Shown here piece by piece: positions 1 through 7,824 of a stretch of 64,000 bases of DNA (within the stretch, counting starts at the first letter, position 1; each line of letters opens with the position of its first letter). The stretch comes from Actinomycetes bacterium. Lineage in GTDB: Bacteria; Actinomycetota; Actinomycetes; Actinomycetales; Actinomycetaceae. A model generated the notes under the pieces. It saw only the letters and a program-made list of their open reading frames with translations, did no database searches and was not told the DNA's origin. The DNA lies in contig JAFAAX010000005.1 in the NCBI GenBank assembly GCA_023426345.1, forward strand, positions 1 through 64,000, read 5' to 3'. The position numbers were made by a program, and so were the translations under genes.

Positions 1-867
1 GATCCGCCCCAGGGCGCGCGCAGGGGACCACACGAGCAGCCAGAGCGCCAGGAGGGGAAGCTGCCACCAGGCCACGGAGGCCAGCCACGTGTAGAGCTGG
101 GCGGTGCGGCGCTCCCGGAAGGAGTCGTCGGCGTGGGCGCCCCAGGAGTGGCGGGCGTGGCGCAGGCGGGCCCGGGGCGCCAGGACGACGCGGTGCCCGG
201 CTCGGTGGACGCGTCGGGAGAAGTCCAGGCCGTCGTCGAAGGGTCCCAGCGCCGGGTCGGTCCCGCCGAGGCGGTCCCAGGTCTCCCGCGCGACGAGCAT
301 GCCGACCGTGCCGACGCCCAGCACGTCGGAGCGTCCGTCGTATTGGCCCTGATCGATCTCGCCGGGGGTGACGGCCTCCAGGCGGCGGGCGCTGCGCGTG
401 GCCTGGATGCCGGCCTCCAGCAACTGGTCGCCGTCCCAGGACAGCTGTTTGGCGCCCACCAGGGCGATGGTGCGGCCGCGGTCCGCGACACGCCACTGCT
501 CGACCAGGCAGGCCGGCTCGGGGGCGCAGTCGTCGTGGAGGATCCACCACCAGCGGGCCTGGGCCATCGCGGGTCCGGCGCCTTCCGAGGCGGCTGCGGC
601 GCGCACGGCGTCGCCGAGCGTGCGGGCCCGGGGGGCGTCGACGGTGATCGTGTCGGTGGGGAGGGGGGCATCGGACGACGAGGGCGGCTGCGCGGCCCCC
701 GGCGCGGTGTCGGCCGTCCGGCCGGCGCGGATCAGGACGACGTGATCGGGGGCGAGGTCCTGCGCGGCGACGGCGTCCAGGGTGTCGGCGAGCAGCGGGG
801 AGGAGCCGTGCGCGACGACGACCGCCACGATCCCGGTGGGGGCGGCGGGGTCCGGGGAGGGGGTCAC
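1..867 (-). CDS. Family 2 glycosyltransferase, C-terminus beyond the window
   Basis: This is a partial gene of 289 visible codons; its 3' end lies outside the window. The GTG start overlaps the whiB2 stop codon in the arrangement GTGA, so the two genes are translationally coupled. The N-terminus VAVVVAHGSS, the WWWILHDD motif and the later GPFDDGLDFSRRVHRAGH stretch are what a GT-A fold family 2 glycosyltransferase shows: a beta strand with the nucleotide site, a metal-binding acidic motif and an acceptor-side ED-like motif. The last visible residues (SVAWWQLPLLALWLLVWSP) look like the first membrane segment of a C-terminal transmembrane part. It probably transfers a sugar to a cell-surface glycan. 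Its acceptor cannot be read from the sequence. Confidence 0.85.
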   Translation of the reverse strand, partial: MTPSPDPAAPTGIVAVVVAHGSSPLLADTLDAVAAQDLAPDHVVLIRAGRTADTAPGAAQPPSSSDAPLPTDTITVDAPRARTLGDAVRAAAASEGAGPAMAQARWWWILHDDCAPEPACLVEQWRVADRGRTIALVGAKQLSWDGDQLLEAGIQATRSARRLEAVTPGEIDQGQYDGRSDVLGVGTVGMLVARETWDRLGGTDPALGPFDDGLDFSRRVHRAGHRVVLAPRARLRHARHSWGAHADDSFRERRTAQLYTWLASVAWWQLPLLALWLLVWSPARALGRI

Positions 868-1172
868 ACCGCCGCGCGCCGCATGCGGCGGCGCTCGCGC
901 TCGGACAGGCCGCCCCAGATGCCGAAACGCTCGTCGTGGGCCAGGGCGTACTCCAGGCACTCGGACCTCACGGTGCAGGACTGGCACACGGCCTTGGCCT
1001 CGCGGGTGGAGCCGCCCTTCTCGGGGAAGAAGGCCTCGGGGTCCGTCTGGGCGCATAGGGCGTGCTGCTGCCAGGCCAGAGGGCCGTCATCGCTCAGGAG
1101 GAACTCATCGAAGTCGCGGGAATCGTCCACGTCGGACCACGTCAGCGGTCCGTCTCCCAGGATGTTCCACAC
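864..1172 (-). CDS. whiB2: WhiB-family iron-sulfur regulator, WhiB2/WhmD type
   Basis: The 102-residue protein carries the four cluster-binding cysteines C40, C63, C66 and C72 (C-X22-C-X2-C-X5-C), followed by the GIWGG turn and a basic tail (ERERRRMRR). This is the full WhiB-like architecture. The long acidic N-terminus and the spacing fit WhiB2/WhmD, which with its partner WhiA controls septation and division genes in Actinobacteria. The GTG start is preceded by an AGGAGAAGG ribosome site. A strong promoter lies about 40 bases upstream. The downstream glycosyltransferase overlaps its stop codon, so the regulator is co-transcribed with it. Assignment to WhiB is secure; the WhiB2 subtype is inferred from length and layout. 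Confidence 0.93.
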   Translation of the reverse strand: MWNILGDGPLTWSDVDDSRDFDEFLLSDDGPLAWQQHALCAQTDPEAFFPEKGGSTREAKAVCQSCTVRSECLEYALAHDERFGIWGGLSERERRRMRRAAV

Positions 1173-1210
1173 GATGCCTTCTCCTCGCCTCCGGCGTCAC
1201 ACTTCTATGA

Positions 1211-1239
1211 ATTACACGCGTGTCATCTTCCCACGTCAA
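1211..1239 (-). promoter_or_regulatory. Promoter of whiB2 with an internal palindrome
   Basis: On the minus strand TTGACG (1239-1234) and TGTAAT (1216-1211) are separated by exactly 17 bases, a near-consensus primary-sigma promoter. The perfect palindrome ACACGCGTGT occupies 1214-1223, overlapping the -10 edge and the spacer, as a repressor or activator site would. It contains the GACAC core known for WhiA, but this link is only a suggestion. Confidence 0.7.
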
Positions 1240-1504
1240 GGTCGAAGAGGTAATTGACCCCACTCGATGTGGACATCGGCGCGACCCGCGCGACCGCGCG
1301 GCAGTCCCCCGCATCTGTCTTCTTCGGTCGCCCGGCCCGGGAAAACATGGGACTTCAGTCCCTGGTCGGCGGCCGGACCTGGGGTGATGCTCCCCACAAC
1401 TTTCGCGACAACGGCGCCCGTCAACGGTGGGACAGTCTGATCCTGCCTCGAGCTGCCACCCATCCTGGGATCCATCACGACGCCTTCCTCTCCCTTGTCG
1501 GGCG

Positions 1505-1721
1505 CGTCACTTGTGAGGGATCGATTCGTCGAACGAGGTGCGGTCAGAAGAGTCCAGCACCCATCTGACAGGCGTGTCCACATCATCGAGATCACACCAG
1601 AAGGCCGAGACTCGCTCCAGAGAGCGAAATCGTCGCACATCAACTCGATGAGGAACTGTGGTCCTGGCTGGCCGCTCAAGGGCAGTCAACGCTGAAGATC
1701 CTTCTGGGAGAACTCACGTAA
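1505..1721 (+). pseudogene. Decayed MarR-family regulator, C-terminal part, frameshifted
   Basis: The first frame reads VERGAVRRVQHPSDRRVH and then IIEITPEGRDSL, which matches the wing of the MarR winged helix (VERRPDPEDRR..., LTPAGR). Near 1635 the reading must change frame. The continuation QLDEELWSWLAAQGQSTLK, then ILLGELT and a stop at 1719-1721, is a typical MarR C-terminal helix. No N-terminal dimerisation helix or recognition helix is present upstream. This is a broken remnant, with no partner gene left to indicate its target. Confidence 0.72.
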
Positions 1722-1750
1722 AAGTTCGAAGACGCTCCTCTGAGTGTGAG

Positions 1751-2080
1751 CTAGTTGCGGTTGAGTTGATTGAGTCGGTCGTGCCAGTAGCCGGGTTTGC
1801 GGCGGTCGTGAGCGAACGCGATGATGAGAATCACGTCTGGTTCCATCGCGTAGATGACTCGATACGGGTAGCCACGAACTGACTTACTGCGGATGACGGT
1901 GCCATCTTCGGTGATCATGAAGGACACTGCAGCGCTCGGCCATTGGACAATGTCCTGACGGGCCAGTGTCACGCGTTCAACGAACCTTCGACTGACTTCG
2001 GGTTCTCTTTCCTTGTACCAGGCTACAGCGACTCTCAGTTCGGCAGCCGCCTCGGGGTGTACCCGCTGAGTGAGCATCAT
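1751..2080 (-). CDS. RelE/ParE-family toxin
   Basis: The 109-residue product starts with a ParE-like pattern (VHPEAAAELRVAVAWYKER) and has a C-terminal stretch YPYRVIYAMEPDVILIIAF followed by HDRRKPGYWHDRL. This is the usual RelE/ParE fold signature, in which a conserved arginine-tyrosine strand is followed by the basic HxRRxPxYW end. Members inhibit translation or DNA gyrase. Its ATG overlaps the stop of the upstream antitoxin (ATGA), the common two-gene TA layout. Whether it is a ParE gyrase toxin or a RelE nuclease cannot be settled from sequence alone. Confidence 0.85.
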   Translation of the reverse strand: MMLTQRVHPEAAAELRVAVAWYKEREPEVSRRFVERVTLARQDIVQWPSAAVSFMITEDGTVIRSKSVRGYPYRVIYAMEPDVILIIAFAHDRRKPGYWHDRLNQLNRN

Positions 2081-2313
2081 TCGGTCAGAGAAGCACGTAA
2101 CTCAGCGAAAAGCTCGTCAGCATCGATCATTTCGACCGAGCCGGAACGCATCTCTTCAAGTCGTCGAGAGACCTCGACACGCCACGCATCGTCAACTTCA
2201 CTCGCGTCGTCGGCGTCGTCGATGCTTTCAAGCAGGGCGTGAGCAACCACCGCGCGCTCGTCCACGTCGAGCGCGAGACCATCTCGAATCAACGTCGCAG
2301 CATTCGGAGTCAT
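2077..2313 (-). CDS. Antitoxin, putative addiction-module component family
   Basis: The 78-residue acidic protein contains VSRRLEEMRSGSVEMIDADE, the typical C-terminal signature of the addiction-module component family (TIGR02574, Unstab_antitox). Its partner toxin overlaps it immediately downstream. The N-terminal half (LDVDERAVVAHALLESID) is the helical part usual in this family. A -10 box TAGACT lies six bases before the ATG, so the operon is probably transcribed as a leaderless mRNA. Autoregulation by the TA complex would be normal, but no clear operator was seen. Confidence 0.85.
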   Translation of the reverse strand: MTPNAATLIRDGLALDVDERAVVAHALLESIDDADDASEVDDAWRVEVSRRLEEMRSGSVEMIDADELFAELRASLTE

Positions 2314-2319
2314 GACCCA

Positions 2320-2325
2320 AGTCTA
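2320..2325 (-). promoter_or_regulatory. -10 box for the addiction-module operon (leaderless)
   Basis: TAGACT on the minus strand ends six bases before the antitoxin ATG at 2313. This places the start of transcription on the start codon. Confidence 0.5.
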
Positions 2326-2385
2326 CCCGACCAACCTGCCACAGTCCCCTGCCAATTTCACCAACGCCCCAAGACGCAGCATGTT

Positions 2386-2423
2386 CCCTCGGCTTCTCTG
2401 GCCCAGTTCTCGAGGTCATCAGC
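2386..2423 (-). pseudogene. Fragment of a second RHH-type antitoxin gene
   Basis: Read on the minus strand this encodes ADDLENWAREAEG, nearly the same as TDDDLENWATEAEEG in the intact antitoxin at 2569-2826. A block of more than 20 bases (2399-2421) is identical in the two places. The fragment has no start, no DNA-binding part and no toxin beside it, so it is a leftover of a duplicated or recombined TA gene. Confidence 0.65.
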
Positions 2424-2568
2424 GCGGCATTGATCGCGTCAATGGCAGCGGCCACGCCAGCCGTATCGGTGCCTTCTGCCCGCGCCCGAGCCGTCCGCCG
2501 ATGCGTGCCGACTTCCTTTCGGCAGTGTCGATCGCCGGGCCACCTCGATCTGACTCACCTCGTCCGAG

Positions 2569-2826
2569 TCACAGCGCGTCGATGAGGTCACGGAGGACCT
2601 GGGAGACCGTCGTGTGCCGTCCTCGAGCGACCTGGTCCAGCTTCAGCCGACGGTCCACGTCGAGTCGGACCGTCACCGGCCTCGCATCGTGACCGACGCT
2701 GACAGGCCGGCCGGGGGACGATGAGCCAAAACGCGCGCCGGGAAAACCCTCCTCGGCTTCCGTGGCCCAGTTCTCGAGGTCATCATCAGTGAACACCGTG
2801 CCATCAACCGCCACATACTGTGCCAT
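2569..2826 (-). CDS. Ribbon-helix-helix-like antitoxin
   Basis: The 85-residue protein has an acidic N-terminal part (AVDGTVFTDDDLENWATEAE) and a C-terminal segment RPVTVRLDVDRRLKLDQVA followed by RGRHTTVSQVLRDLIDAL. This has the beta strand plus two helices of a ribbon-helix-helix DNA-binding domain. I chose the ATG at 2826 because it shares its A with the stop of the upstream toxin-like gene (TGATG). A longer frame reaches 2895 but would overlap that gene. The toxin-first order resembles BrnT/BrnA pairs. DNA binding and autoregulation are inferred. Confidence 0.78.
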   Translation of the reverse strand: MAQYVAVDGTVFTDDDLENWATEAEEGFPGARFGSSSPGRPVSVGHDARPVTVRLDVDRRLKLDQVARGRHTTVSQVLRDLIDAL

Positions 2827-3095
2827 CACGACCTCCCCATCCCCACTTCCCTCAATGTCCTCTTCGCTGCCGGCATCGCATGGAACACCAACCACTCATC
2901 CCGTCCCGTCTCAACCGCGACGTACTCCAGCAATCTCCCTCGACCGTCCAGGCCGACGCCCACCCACTGAACGGGCTCCACGCCCAGCCGGGGCACCTTT
3001 CTCAGGGTTCCACTGAAAGCGGTCCGAACATCATCGGCGCTGATCTCTGGGTGACGATCCATCACCCGAGGATGCACGCGAACATCCACCACCAA
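2826..3095 (-). CDS. Small toxin-like protein paired with the RHH antitoxin
   Basis: The 89-residue protein has a conserved-looking core: VHPRVMDRHPEISADDVRTA, then GRGRLLEYVAVETGRDEWLV and FHAMPAAKRTLREVG. The layout (short helix, beta strands around GRLLE and DEWLVFHA, final basic helix) resembles small RNase-type toxins such as BrnT, but I cannot name the family with certainty. It is the first gene of a coupled pair with a DNA-binding antitoxin, which is the main reason for the toxin call. A short inverted repeat lies 17 bases upstream of its start. Confidence 0.65.
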   Translation of the reverse strand: MVVDVRVHPRVMDRHPEISADDVRTAFSGTLRKVPRLGVEPVQWVGVGLDGRGRLLEYVAVETGRDEWLVFHAMPAAKRTLREVGMGRS

Positions 3096-3111
3096 CTCCG
3101 ATCACCATTAC

Positions 3112-3128
3112 GTACGACATCAGCGTAC
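3112..3128. promoter_or_regulatory. Inverted repeat upstream of the toxin-RHH pair
   Basis: GTACG-7-CGTAC is a perfect inverted repeat 17 bases before the first gene of the pair. It is a plausible operator for the RHH antitoxin. The rest of 3096-3393 holds nothing I recognise except the -10 box of the next gene. Confidence 0.45.
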
Positions 3129-3381
3129 TACAAATTGCGCGAGGAGCACGATGCTCTGCGGCGCGAGCGAGCTCGTCAGAGAGACGCGATCCTCGCCCTG
3201 TTCCCCCATGGCGTGCCCCCTCCAGTCGCCAGCTCGACATCCAGCCGACTGAAACGGCCGCGCACCGACCCTGCCAGAAGCGCCATACGGCGACGACCGC
3301 ACCCTCCCGAGAGGCCTGGCGGACCCGCGTCGGGCTCACGGCAGCCCGGTCCATCACCGCGGACGCCGGCCCCGCGTCCGA

Positions 3382-3387
3382 TACGGT
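3382..3387 (+). promoter_or_regulatory. -10 box of the TIGR03089 gene (leaderless)
   Basis: TACGGT ends six bases before the ATG at 3394. No ribosome binding site is present, which fits a leaderless transcript. Confidence 0.5.
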
Positions 3388-3393
3388 GGGCCC

Positions 3394-4152
3394 ATGAGAC
3401 TCTCCGACCTGGTCACGCAGCTGTCCGCGCACCCCGGACCCGCGCTCACCTGGTACGGCAGGGACGGGGCGCGCACGGAGTTGGGCGGCCCCGTAGTGGC
3501 GCGGTGGCTGGCGAAGACGGCCAACCTCTTGGGCACCGAGCTGGCCGGGGACCTGTTCGGCGAGTTCCCCTCGCCCAGCGGCGCAGCGCGCGACGCCGCG
3601 GCGGACTCCCCCGTCGGCTTCGTCCGCGTCGACCTGGGCCGCAGCTGGCAGGCAGTCGTGTGGACGGCGGCCGCCTGGTTGTCGGGGTGGCGGGTGATCG
3701 CGCCCGGCTCCCCCGATGGTTCGAAGGGCTCTTCCCCCGACGAGGGCGACGCCACCGTGTGGGTGGTGGCCTCCCTGGACGCGGCCGCGGTGGACGCCGC
3801 GGAGTCGGGCGTGTGGGTGCTCGCCCACGACCTCGCGCCCCTCGCGCTGTCGTGGCAGGGCGGCCCGCTGCCGGGGGGCGCGATGGACGCCCTGGGCGAG
3901 CTGATGGCCCAACCCGACGGGCTGGTCGTCGCCCCGGCCGTCGAGTGGAGCACCGGGGAGGTCCGCGGGAGCGCCCAGCGTGTGCTGCTGCGGGCGCAGG
4001 ACACTCCGGAGACCGCGCGCGCGGTCCTCGCGCACTGGGCCTCGGGGCGAGCGGTCGTCGTGGTGGACACGCGCGATCAGGACCCTGCGGAACTGGATGC
4101 CGACGCCCTCACGGAGAAGATCGCGGAGCAGGAGCGGGCGGAGCCGATCTGA
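3394..4152 (+). CDS. TIGR03089 family protein
   Basis: The 252-residue protein matches the actinobacterial TIGR03089 family: an N-terminal PGPALTWYG..GARTELGGPV segment, then WLAKTANLL and a central VDLGRSWQAVVWTAAAWLSGW. The family resembles the N-terminal region of acyl-CoA synthetase/AMP-ligase proteins but lacks the catalytic AMP-binding motifs, and its function is unknown. It is commonly found near LCP and dTDP-rhamnose genes in Actinobacteria. That agrees with its place at the edge of the polysaccharide region. The start is supported by the -10 box immediately before it. Confidence 0.85.
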   Translation: MRLSDLVTQLSAHPGPALTWYGRDGARTELGGPVVARWLAKTANLLGTELAGDLFGEFPSPSGAARDAAADSPVGFVRVDLGRSWQAVVWTAAAWLSGWRVIAPGSPDGSKGSSPDEGDATVWVVASLDAAAVDAAESGVWVLAHDLAPLALSWQGGPLPGGAMDALGELMAQPDGLVVAPAVEWSTGEVRGSAQRVLLRAQDTPETARAVLAHWASGRAVVVVDTRDQDPAELDADALTEKIAEQERAEPI

Positions 4153-4289
4153 GGGGTCTCGGTGGTGGCGCCGCCGAGCGACTGTGCTCCTCGACGGTGG
4201 AGTCCGGTCATTGTCCTCGGTAGTCTGTTTCCCGGCGATCGGCTGCCCTCCATCCGGGAGGCAGGATCTGGAGAGGACGGGCGGATCGG

Positions 4290-5510
4290 ATGCGCATCGC
4301 AGTGGCGGGTATGGGCTATGTCGGATTGTCGTTGTCGGTGCTGCTCGCGCAGCATCACTCCGTCACCGCGGTGGACGTCGTCGCTGAGAAGGTCGAGCTG
4401 GTCAACCAGCGGCGTTCCCCGATCCGGGACCGAGAGCTTGAGCAGTATCTGCGCGACGGCAACCTGGATCTGACCGCCACCAGCGACGGAGCAGCCGCCT
4501 ACCGGGAGGCGGAGCTGGTGATCATCGCGACGCCGACGAACTATGATCCTGCGACTGACTTCTTCGACACCGCCTACGTGGAGCAGGTCATCGATCTCGT
4601 CCTGTCTGCCAACCCCGACGCCGTCATGGTCATCAAGTCGACGGTCCCCGTCGGATACACCCAAGGGCTGGCCGAGCGGTTCCCGACGGCGAAGCTTCTG
4701 TTCTCCCCGGAGTTCCTGCGTGAAGGCCACGCTCTCTACGACAACCTGCATCCGTCTCGGATCATCGCAGGCATCCCGATGGGCACCGACCATACCGCGG
4801 TCCTCGAGAACGCTGCGCGCACTTTCGCCCGCCTCCTCGCCGAGGGAGCAGAGGGTCGGGAGATCCCCACTCTTCTCATGGCGTCAACGGAAGCAGAAGC
4901 GGTCAAGCTCTTCGCCAACACGTACCTGGCCCTTCGCGTCGCCTACTTCAACGAACTGGACACCTATGCGGCGGTGCGCGGCCTGGATGCCTCCAAGATC
5001 GTCCGGGGTGTCGGCTTGGATCCCCGGATCGGTTCTCATTACAACAATCCGTCTTTTGGTTACGGCGGCTACTGCCTTCCCAAAGACACCAAACAGCTGC
5101 TGGCCAACTACAAGGACGTCCCCCAGAACCTGATCGGCGCCATCGTTGACGCCAACCGCACCCGCAAGGACTTCATTGCGGACGATGTCCTTCTCCGCGT
5201 GGCCAACTTGCGCGGCGCCGGAGTCGCGCAACCGACTGTCGGGATCTATCGCCTCACGATGAAGACAGGTTCCGACAACTTCCGTGCCTCATCGATTCAG
5301 GGAGTGATGAAGCGGATCAAGGCGAAGGGCGTCCCCGTGATCGTCTTCGAGCCGACACTCGACGATCCGGACTTCTTCGGCAGCGAGGTCACTCATGATC
5401 TGGCCCGGTTCAAGTCGGCATGCGATCTCATCCTCACCAACCGATGGGATCCGGACCTGTTCGACGTGGAGGACAAGGTCTACACGCGGGATCTCTTCAG
5501 GAGGGACTGA
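4290..5510 (+). CDS. ugd: UDP-glucose 6-dehydrogenase
   Basis: This enzyme oxidises UDP-glucose to UDP-glucuronate using two NAD+. The 406-residue protein begins with the nucleotide-binding motif [11 protein letters not shown]. It has KSTVPVGYT and [20 protein letters not shown] in the expected order, and the catalytic cysteine C262 in [10 protein letters not shown]. Length and motifs match the short E. coli Ugd type. UDP-glucuronate is a precursor of acidic surface polymers. A second, more distant nucleotide-sugar dehydrogenase lies at 38549-39844. The downstream glycosyltransferase is convergent, with only nine bases between the stops and no terminator hairpin visible. Confidence 0.93.
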   Translation: MRIAVAGMGYVGLSLSVLLAQHHSVTAVDVVAEKVELVNQRRSPIRDRELEQYLRDGNLDLTATSDGAAAYREAELVIIATPTNYDPATDFFDTAYVEQVIDLVLSANPDAVMVIKSTVPVGYTQGLAERFPTAKLLFSPEFLREGHALYDNLHPSRIIAGIPMGTDHTAVLENAARTFARLLAEGAEGREIPTLLMASTEAEAVKLFANTYLALRVAYFNELDTYAAVRGLDASKIVRGVGLDPRIGSHYNNPSFGYGGYCLPKDTKQLLANYKDVPQNLIGAIVDANRTRKDFIADDVLLRVANLRGAGVAQPTVGIYRLTMKTGSDNFRASSIQGVMKRIKAKGVPVIVFEPTLDDPDFFGSEVTHDLARFKSACDLILTNRWDPDLFDVEDKVYTRDLFRRD

Positions 5511-5519
5511 GCCAAGCCC

Positions 5520-6722
5520 TCAGCGGCCGATGATTGAGTGGAGCAGTTCCAGATAGCGCTGTCCCGTGACTTTCACCGAGTAGTCGACAGCCCGTTCAGC
5601 CGCCCCTTCCGACAAGGAGGCGAGCAACTCGCGTGAGCGACCGATGCGGACGAAGGCCGCAGCAAGTGCCCGGGCATCCCCGGCTGGGACGAGCAGACCA
5701 GAGCGTTCGTCCTCGACCGCCTCATTGATCCCGGGAAGATCCGAGGCGACGACAGCGCATCCGCTTCCCATTGCCTCAAGAAGCGCGACGGGGAGCCCAT
5801 CCTGGTCTCCTGACGCTGCCGGAACGGACGGGACGACGATGACGTCGTGCGACAGATAATCCAGGGCCAGATCGTCTCGGTGTCGCTGACCGAGGAAGGT
5901 CACCGGCAGACCTGCGGCCCGTCGCTTCAGGTCGTCCTCCAGTGGGCCCCCGCCCACGATCGTCGCCGAGAACGTGCTGGGATCCAACAGGCGCAACGCT
6001 TCCAGGAGAACGGAGACGCCCTTCTTCTCGACCAGCCTGCCGACGAAGAGAACTCGGAGACGTTCGTGTGCAGCGGGCTGACGATTCTCTGCATTGAACC
6101 TCGACAGATCGGCGCCCATCGGGATCACGCGGACTTTCGAGGCATCGGCGCCGAGCGCGATGATCTCGCGAGCCATGTCGGAGTTGACTGAGGTGAGTGC
6201 GGCTGCCCGACGGACCACGAAGCTCTTGAGGGCACGGAGAGGCTTCGCCTTCAGCGCATACAGATCACCTCCCAATGAGGTCACCACTCGCGGCGTGCCC
6301 GGTGCGGCGATGGTGGCCACCAGACCCTGCGGGATGATCCAGTGGGCATGGATGATGTCAGGAGCGCCGGCGCGGCATTCTCTGACCAGGGAAACGGCCT
6401 CGCCGATCATCAGCGGAGCGACCTGGAGCCACCGAGACGGCTTGGACCGGAGGTTCTCGATGATCGCACCGTCCGCGAGGTCCTCCCACTTCTTCGGAAA
6501 GTAGCGAAATCGACGAACCTGAACGCCCTTCGGCGTCACTTCGCGTCGAGCGGCTCCCGGGACCTGAGGAACGACGACAGTGACATCGAATTCTGCCGCC
6601 TGAACTCCTGCGAGGTCCTCCACGAATGCCGGCACGCCATCGCCCGTCTTGGCCGGGTATGTGGATGCAAGGACCAGAAGACGGGGGCGGCGGCTAGCCG
6701 CGCGATTCTCCTCTTCAGACAC
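5520..6722 (-). CDS. Family 4 glycosyltransferase
   Basis: The GT-B fold protein has 400 residues from the chosen start. The N-terminal domain contains LLVLASTYPAKTGDGVPAFV. The C-terminal domain has LRVLFVGRLVEKKGVSVLLEAL, SHDVIVVPSVPAASGDQDGLP and VALLEAMGSGCAVVASDLPGI, the EX7E-type nucleotide-sugar site of GT4 enzymes. The frame stays open up to 6872, but I prefer the GTG at 6722: a -10 box TACGCT ends six bases before it, and the residues beyond it are not family-like. It is likely one of the transferases of the surface polysaccharide. Confidence 0.88.
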   Translation of the reverse strand: MSEEENRAASRRPRLLVLASTYPAKTGDGVPAFVEDLAGVQAAEFDVTVVVPQVPGAARREVTPKGVQVRRFRYFPKKWEDLADGAIIENLRSKPSRWLQVAPLMIGEAVSLVRECRAGAPDIIHAHWIIPQGLVATIAAPGTPRVVTSLGGDLYALKAKPLRALKSFVVRRAAALTSVNSDMAREIIALGADASKVRVIPMGADLSRFNAENRQPAAHERLRVLFVGRLVEKKGVSVLLEALRLLDPSTFSATIVGGGPLEDDLKRRAAGLPVTFLGQRHRDDLALDYLSHDVIVVPSVPAASGDQDGLPVALLEAMGSGCAVVASDLPGINEAVEDERSGLLVPAGDARALAAAFVRIGRSRELLASLSEGAAERAVDYSVKVTGQRYLELLHSIIGR

Positions 6723-6728
6723 GCAGTG

Positions 6729-6734
6729 AGCGTA
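6729..6734 (-). promoter_or_regulatory. -10 box deciding the GTG start of the GT4 gene
   Basis: TACGCT on the minus strand ends six bases before the GTG at 6722, the leaderless spacing seen repeatedly in this window. Confidence 0.5.
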
Positions 6735-6894
6735 GCATCGGCGTCTGTCCTCCCCGCCCCCAGCCATGAGACGTTCCGAACCTCCACTGGTAAGCTTCCG
6801 TGAGCCCGGCCGGCGCAATCTGATCTCTCGTCTCCGGCCGTCAAGCTCGATCACTCCCCCGAGGGAGTGCAACCGTGATCAAGGAGTGTCCTGC

Positions 6895-7824
6895 ATGGCC
6901 AAGGTCCTCGTGGTCGGGGGAAACGGCTTCATCGGCTCCCATCTAGTCGATTCGTTGGTCCGGCGAGGACACGAAGTCTCTGTCTTCGACTTGTTCGACA
7001 ATGCAGTTCGCCGGTGGGAGTCGCCTGGAGTCCAGCTCATCTCCGGTGACTTTCTCAATGCGGGCGACGTCGGAGAGGCTGTCAGGGGACAGGACATCGT
7101 CGTGCATATGCTGTCGACGACCGATCCAGCAACCGCAGAGAGGGATCCGACCCTGGACGTCCGGACGAACCTGCTGTCATCGATCAGCCTCTTCGAGCAA
7201 TGCGTCGATGCGGGCGTCGACAGGGTCTTCTTCCCATCGACGGGCGGAGCCATCTATGGACCGCAGGATCAGATCAGTTTCACCGAGGAATCGCCGACCC
7301 GCCCGATCTCGCCCTACGCAATCGGAAAACTGGCCATCGAGAACTATCTCGACTACTTCTACCATCGATTCGGCCTCCACTCGACGGTTGTCAGGATCTC
7401 GAATCCCTACGGCACGCGGCAGAATCCTCGGAAGAGACAAGGCGTGATCCCTATCTTCCTCCGTCAGATCATGCGCGGTCATCCGATTACCGTGATGGGC
7501 GACGGTTCAATGGTCAGGGACTACGTCTACGTCGAGGACGTCGCCGAGATCATGAGCCGCATGATCACCGAGGGAACTCCTCATCCCCTCTACAACCTGG
7601 GATCTGGGCGGCCGACCTCTGTCAACCAGATCGTCGAGGTCGTCAGCGCGGTCACAGGCATCGAACCGATTATCGTCCACGCGCCCACTCCGCCGACCTA
7701 TGTTCCTCACGTGACCCTTGACGTGTCGCGGCTGAGAGAGGACTTCCCCGGTATCTCGATCACGCAGTTGGAGGCCGGAGTCGCCAAGACGTGGGCGGAG
7801 ATGCGAGAAATGTCGGCACAATGA
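6895..7824 (+). CDS. NAD-dependent sugar-nucleotide epimerase/dehydratase
   Basis: This is a 309-residue extended short-chain dehydrogenase. It has the Rossmann motif GGNGFIGSHLVD at 9-20, the active-site ST at 115-116 (FFPSTGGAIYGP) and the catalytic Y141-XXX-K145 (YAIGK), then NPYGTRQNPRKRQGVIP. The sequence is like UDP-glucose/UDP-glucuronate 4-epimerases, but the substrate cannot be fixed by eye. The start at 6895 puts the Rossmann glycine loop near the N-terminus; an upstream extension to 6766 is not family-like. The stop overlaps the next start (ATGA), so it forms an operon with the membrane protein and perhaps the GT2 gene. Confidence 0.88.
   Translation: MAKVLVVGGNGFIGSHLVDSLVRRGHEVSVFDLFDNAVRRWESPGVQLISGDFLNAGDVGEAVRGQDIVVHMLSTTDPATAERDPTLDVRTNLLSSISLFEQCVDAGVDRVFFPSTGGAIYGPQDQISFTEESPTRPISPYAIGKLAIENYLDYFYHRFGLHSTVVRISNPYGTRQNPRKRQGVIPIFLRQIMRGHPITVMGDGSMVRDYVYVEDVAEIMSRMITEGTPHPLYNLGSGRPTSVNQIVEVVSAVTGIEPIIVHAPTPPTYVPHVTLDVSRLREDFPGISITQLEAGVAKTWAEMREMSAQ

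Noticed and set aside
1211..1226. A BldD site in the whiB2 promoter
   Set aside because: The spacing between the TNAC and GTNA halves is one base longer than the known consensus.
2820..4223. A 467-codon plus-strand frame covering the toxin-RHH pair and TIGR03089
   Set aside because: The product turns into R/G/P-rich sequence over a proven gene in another frame.
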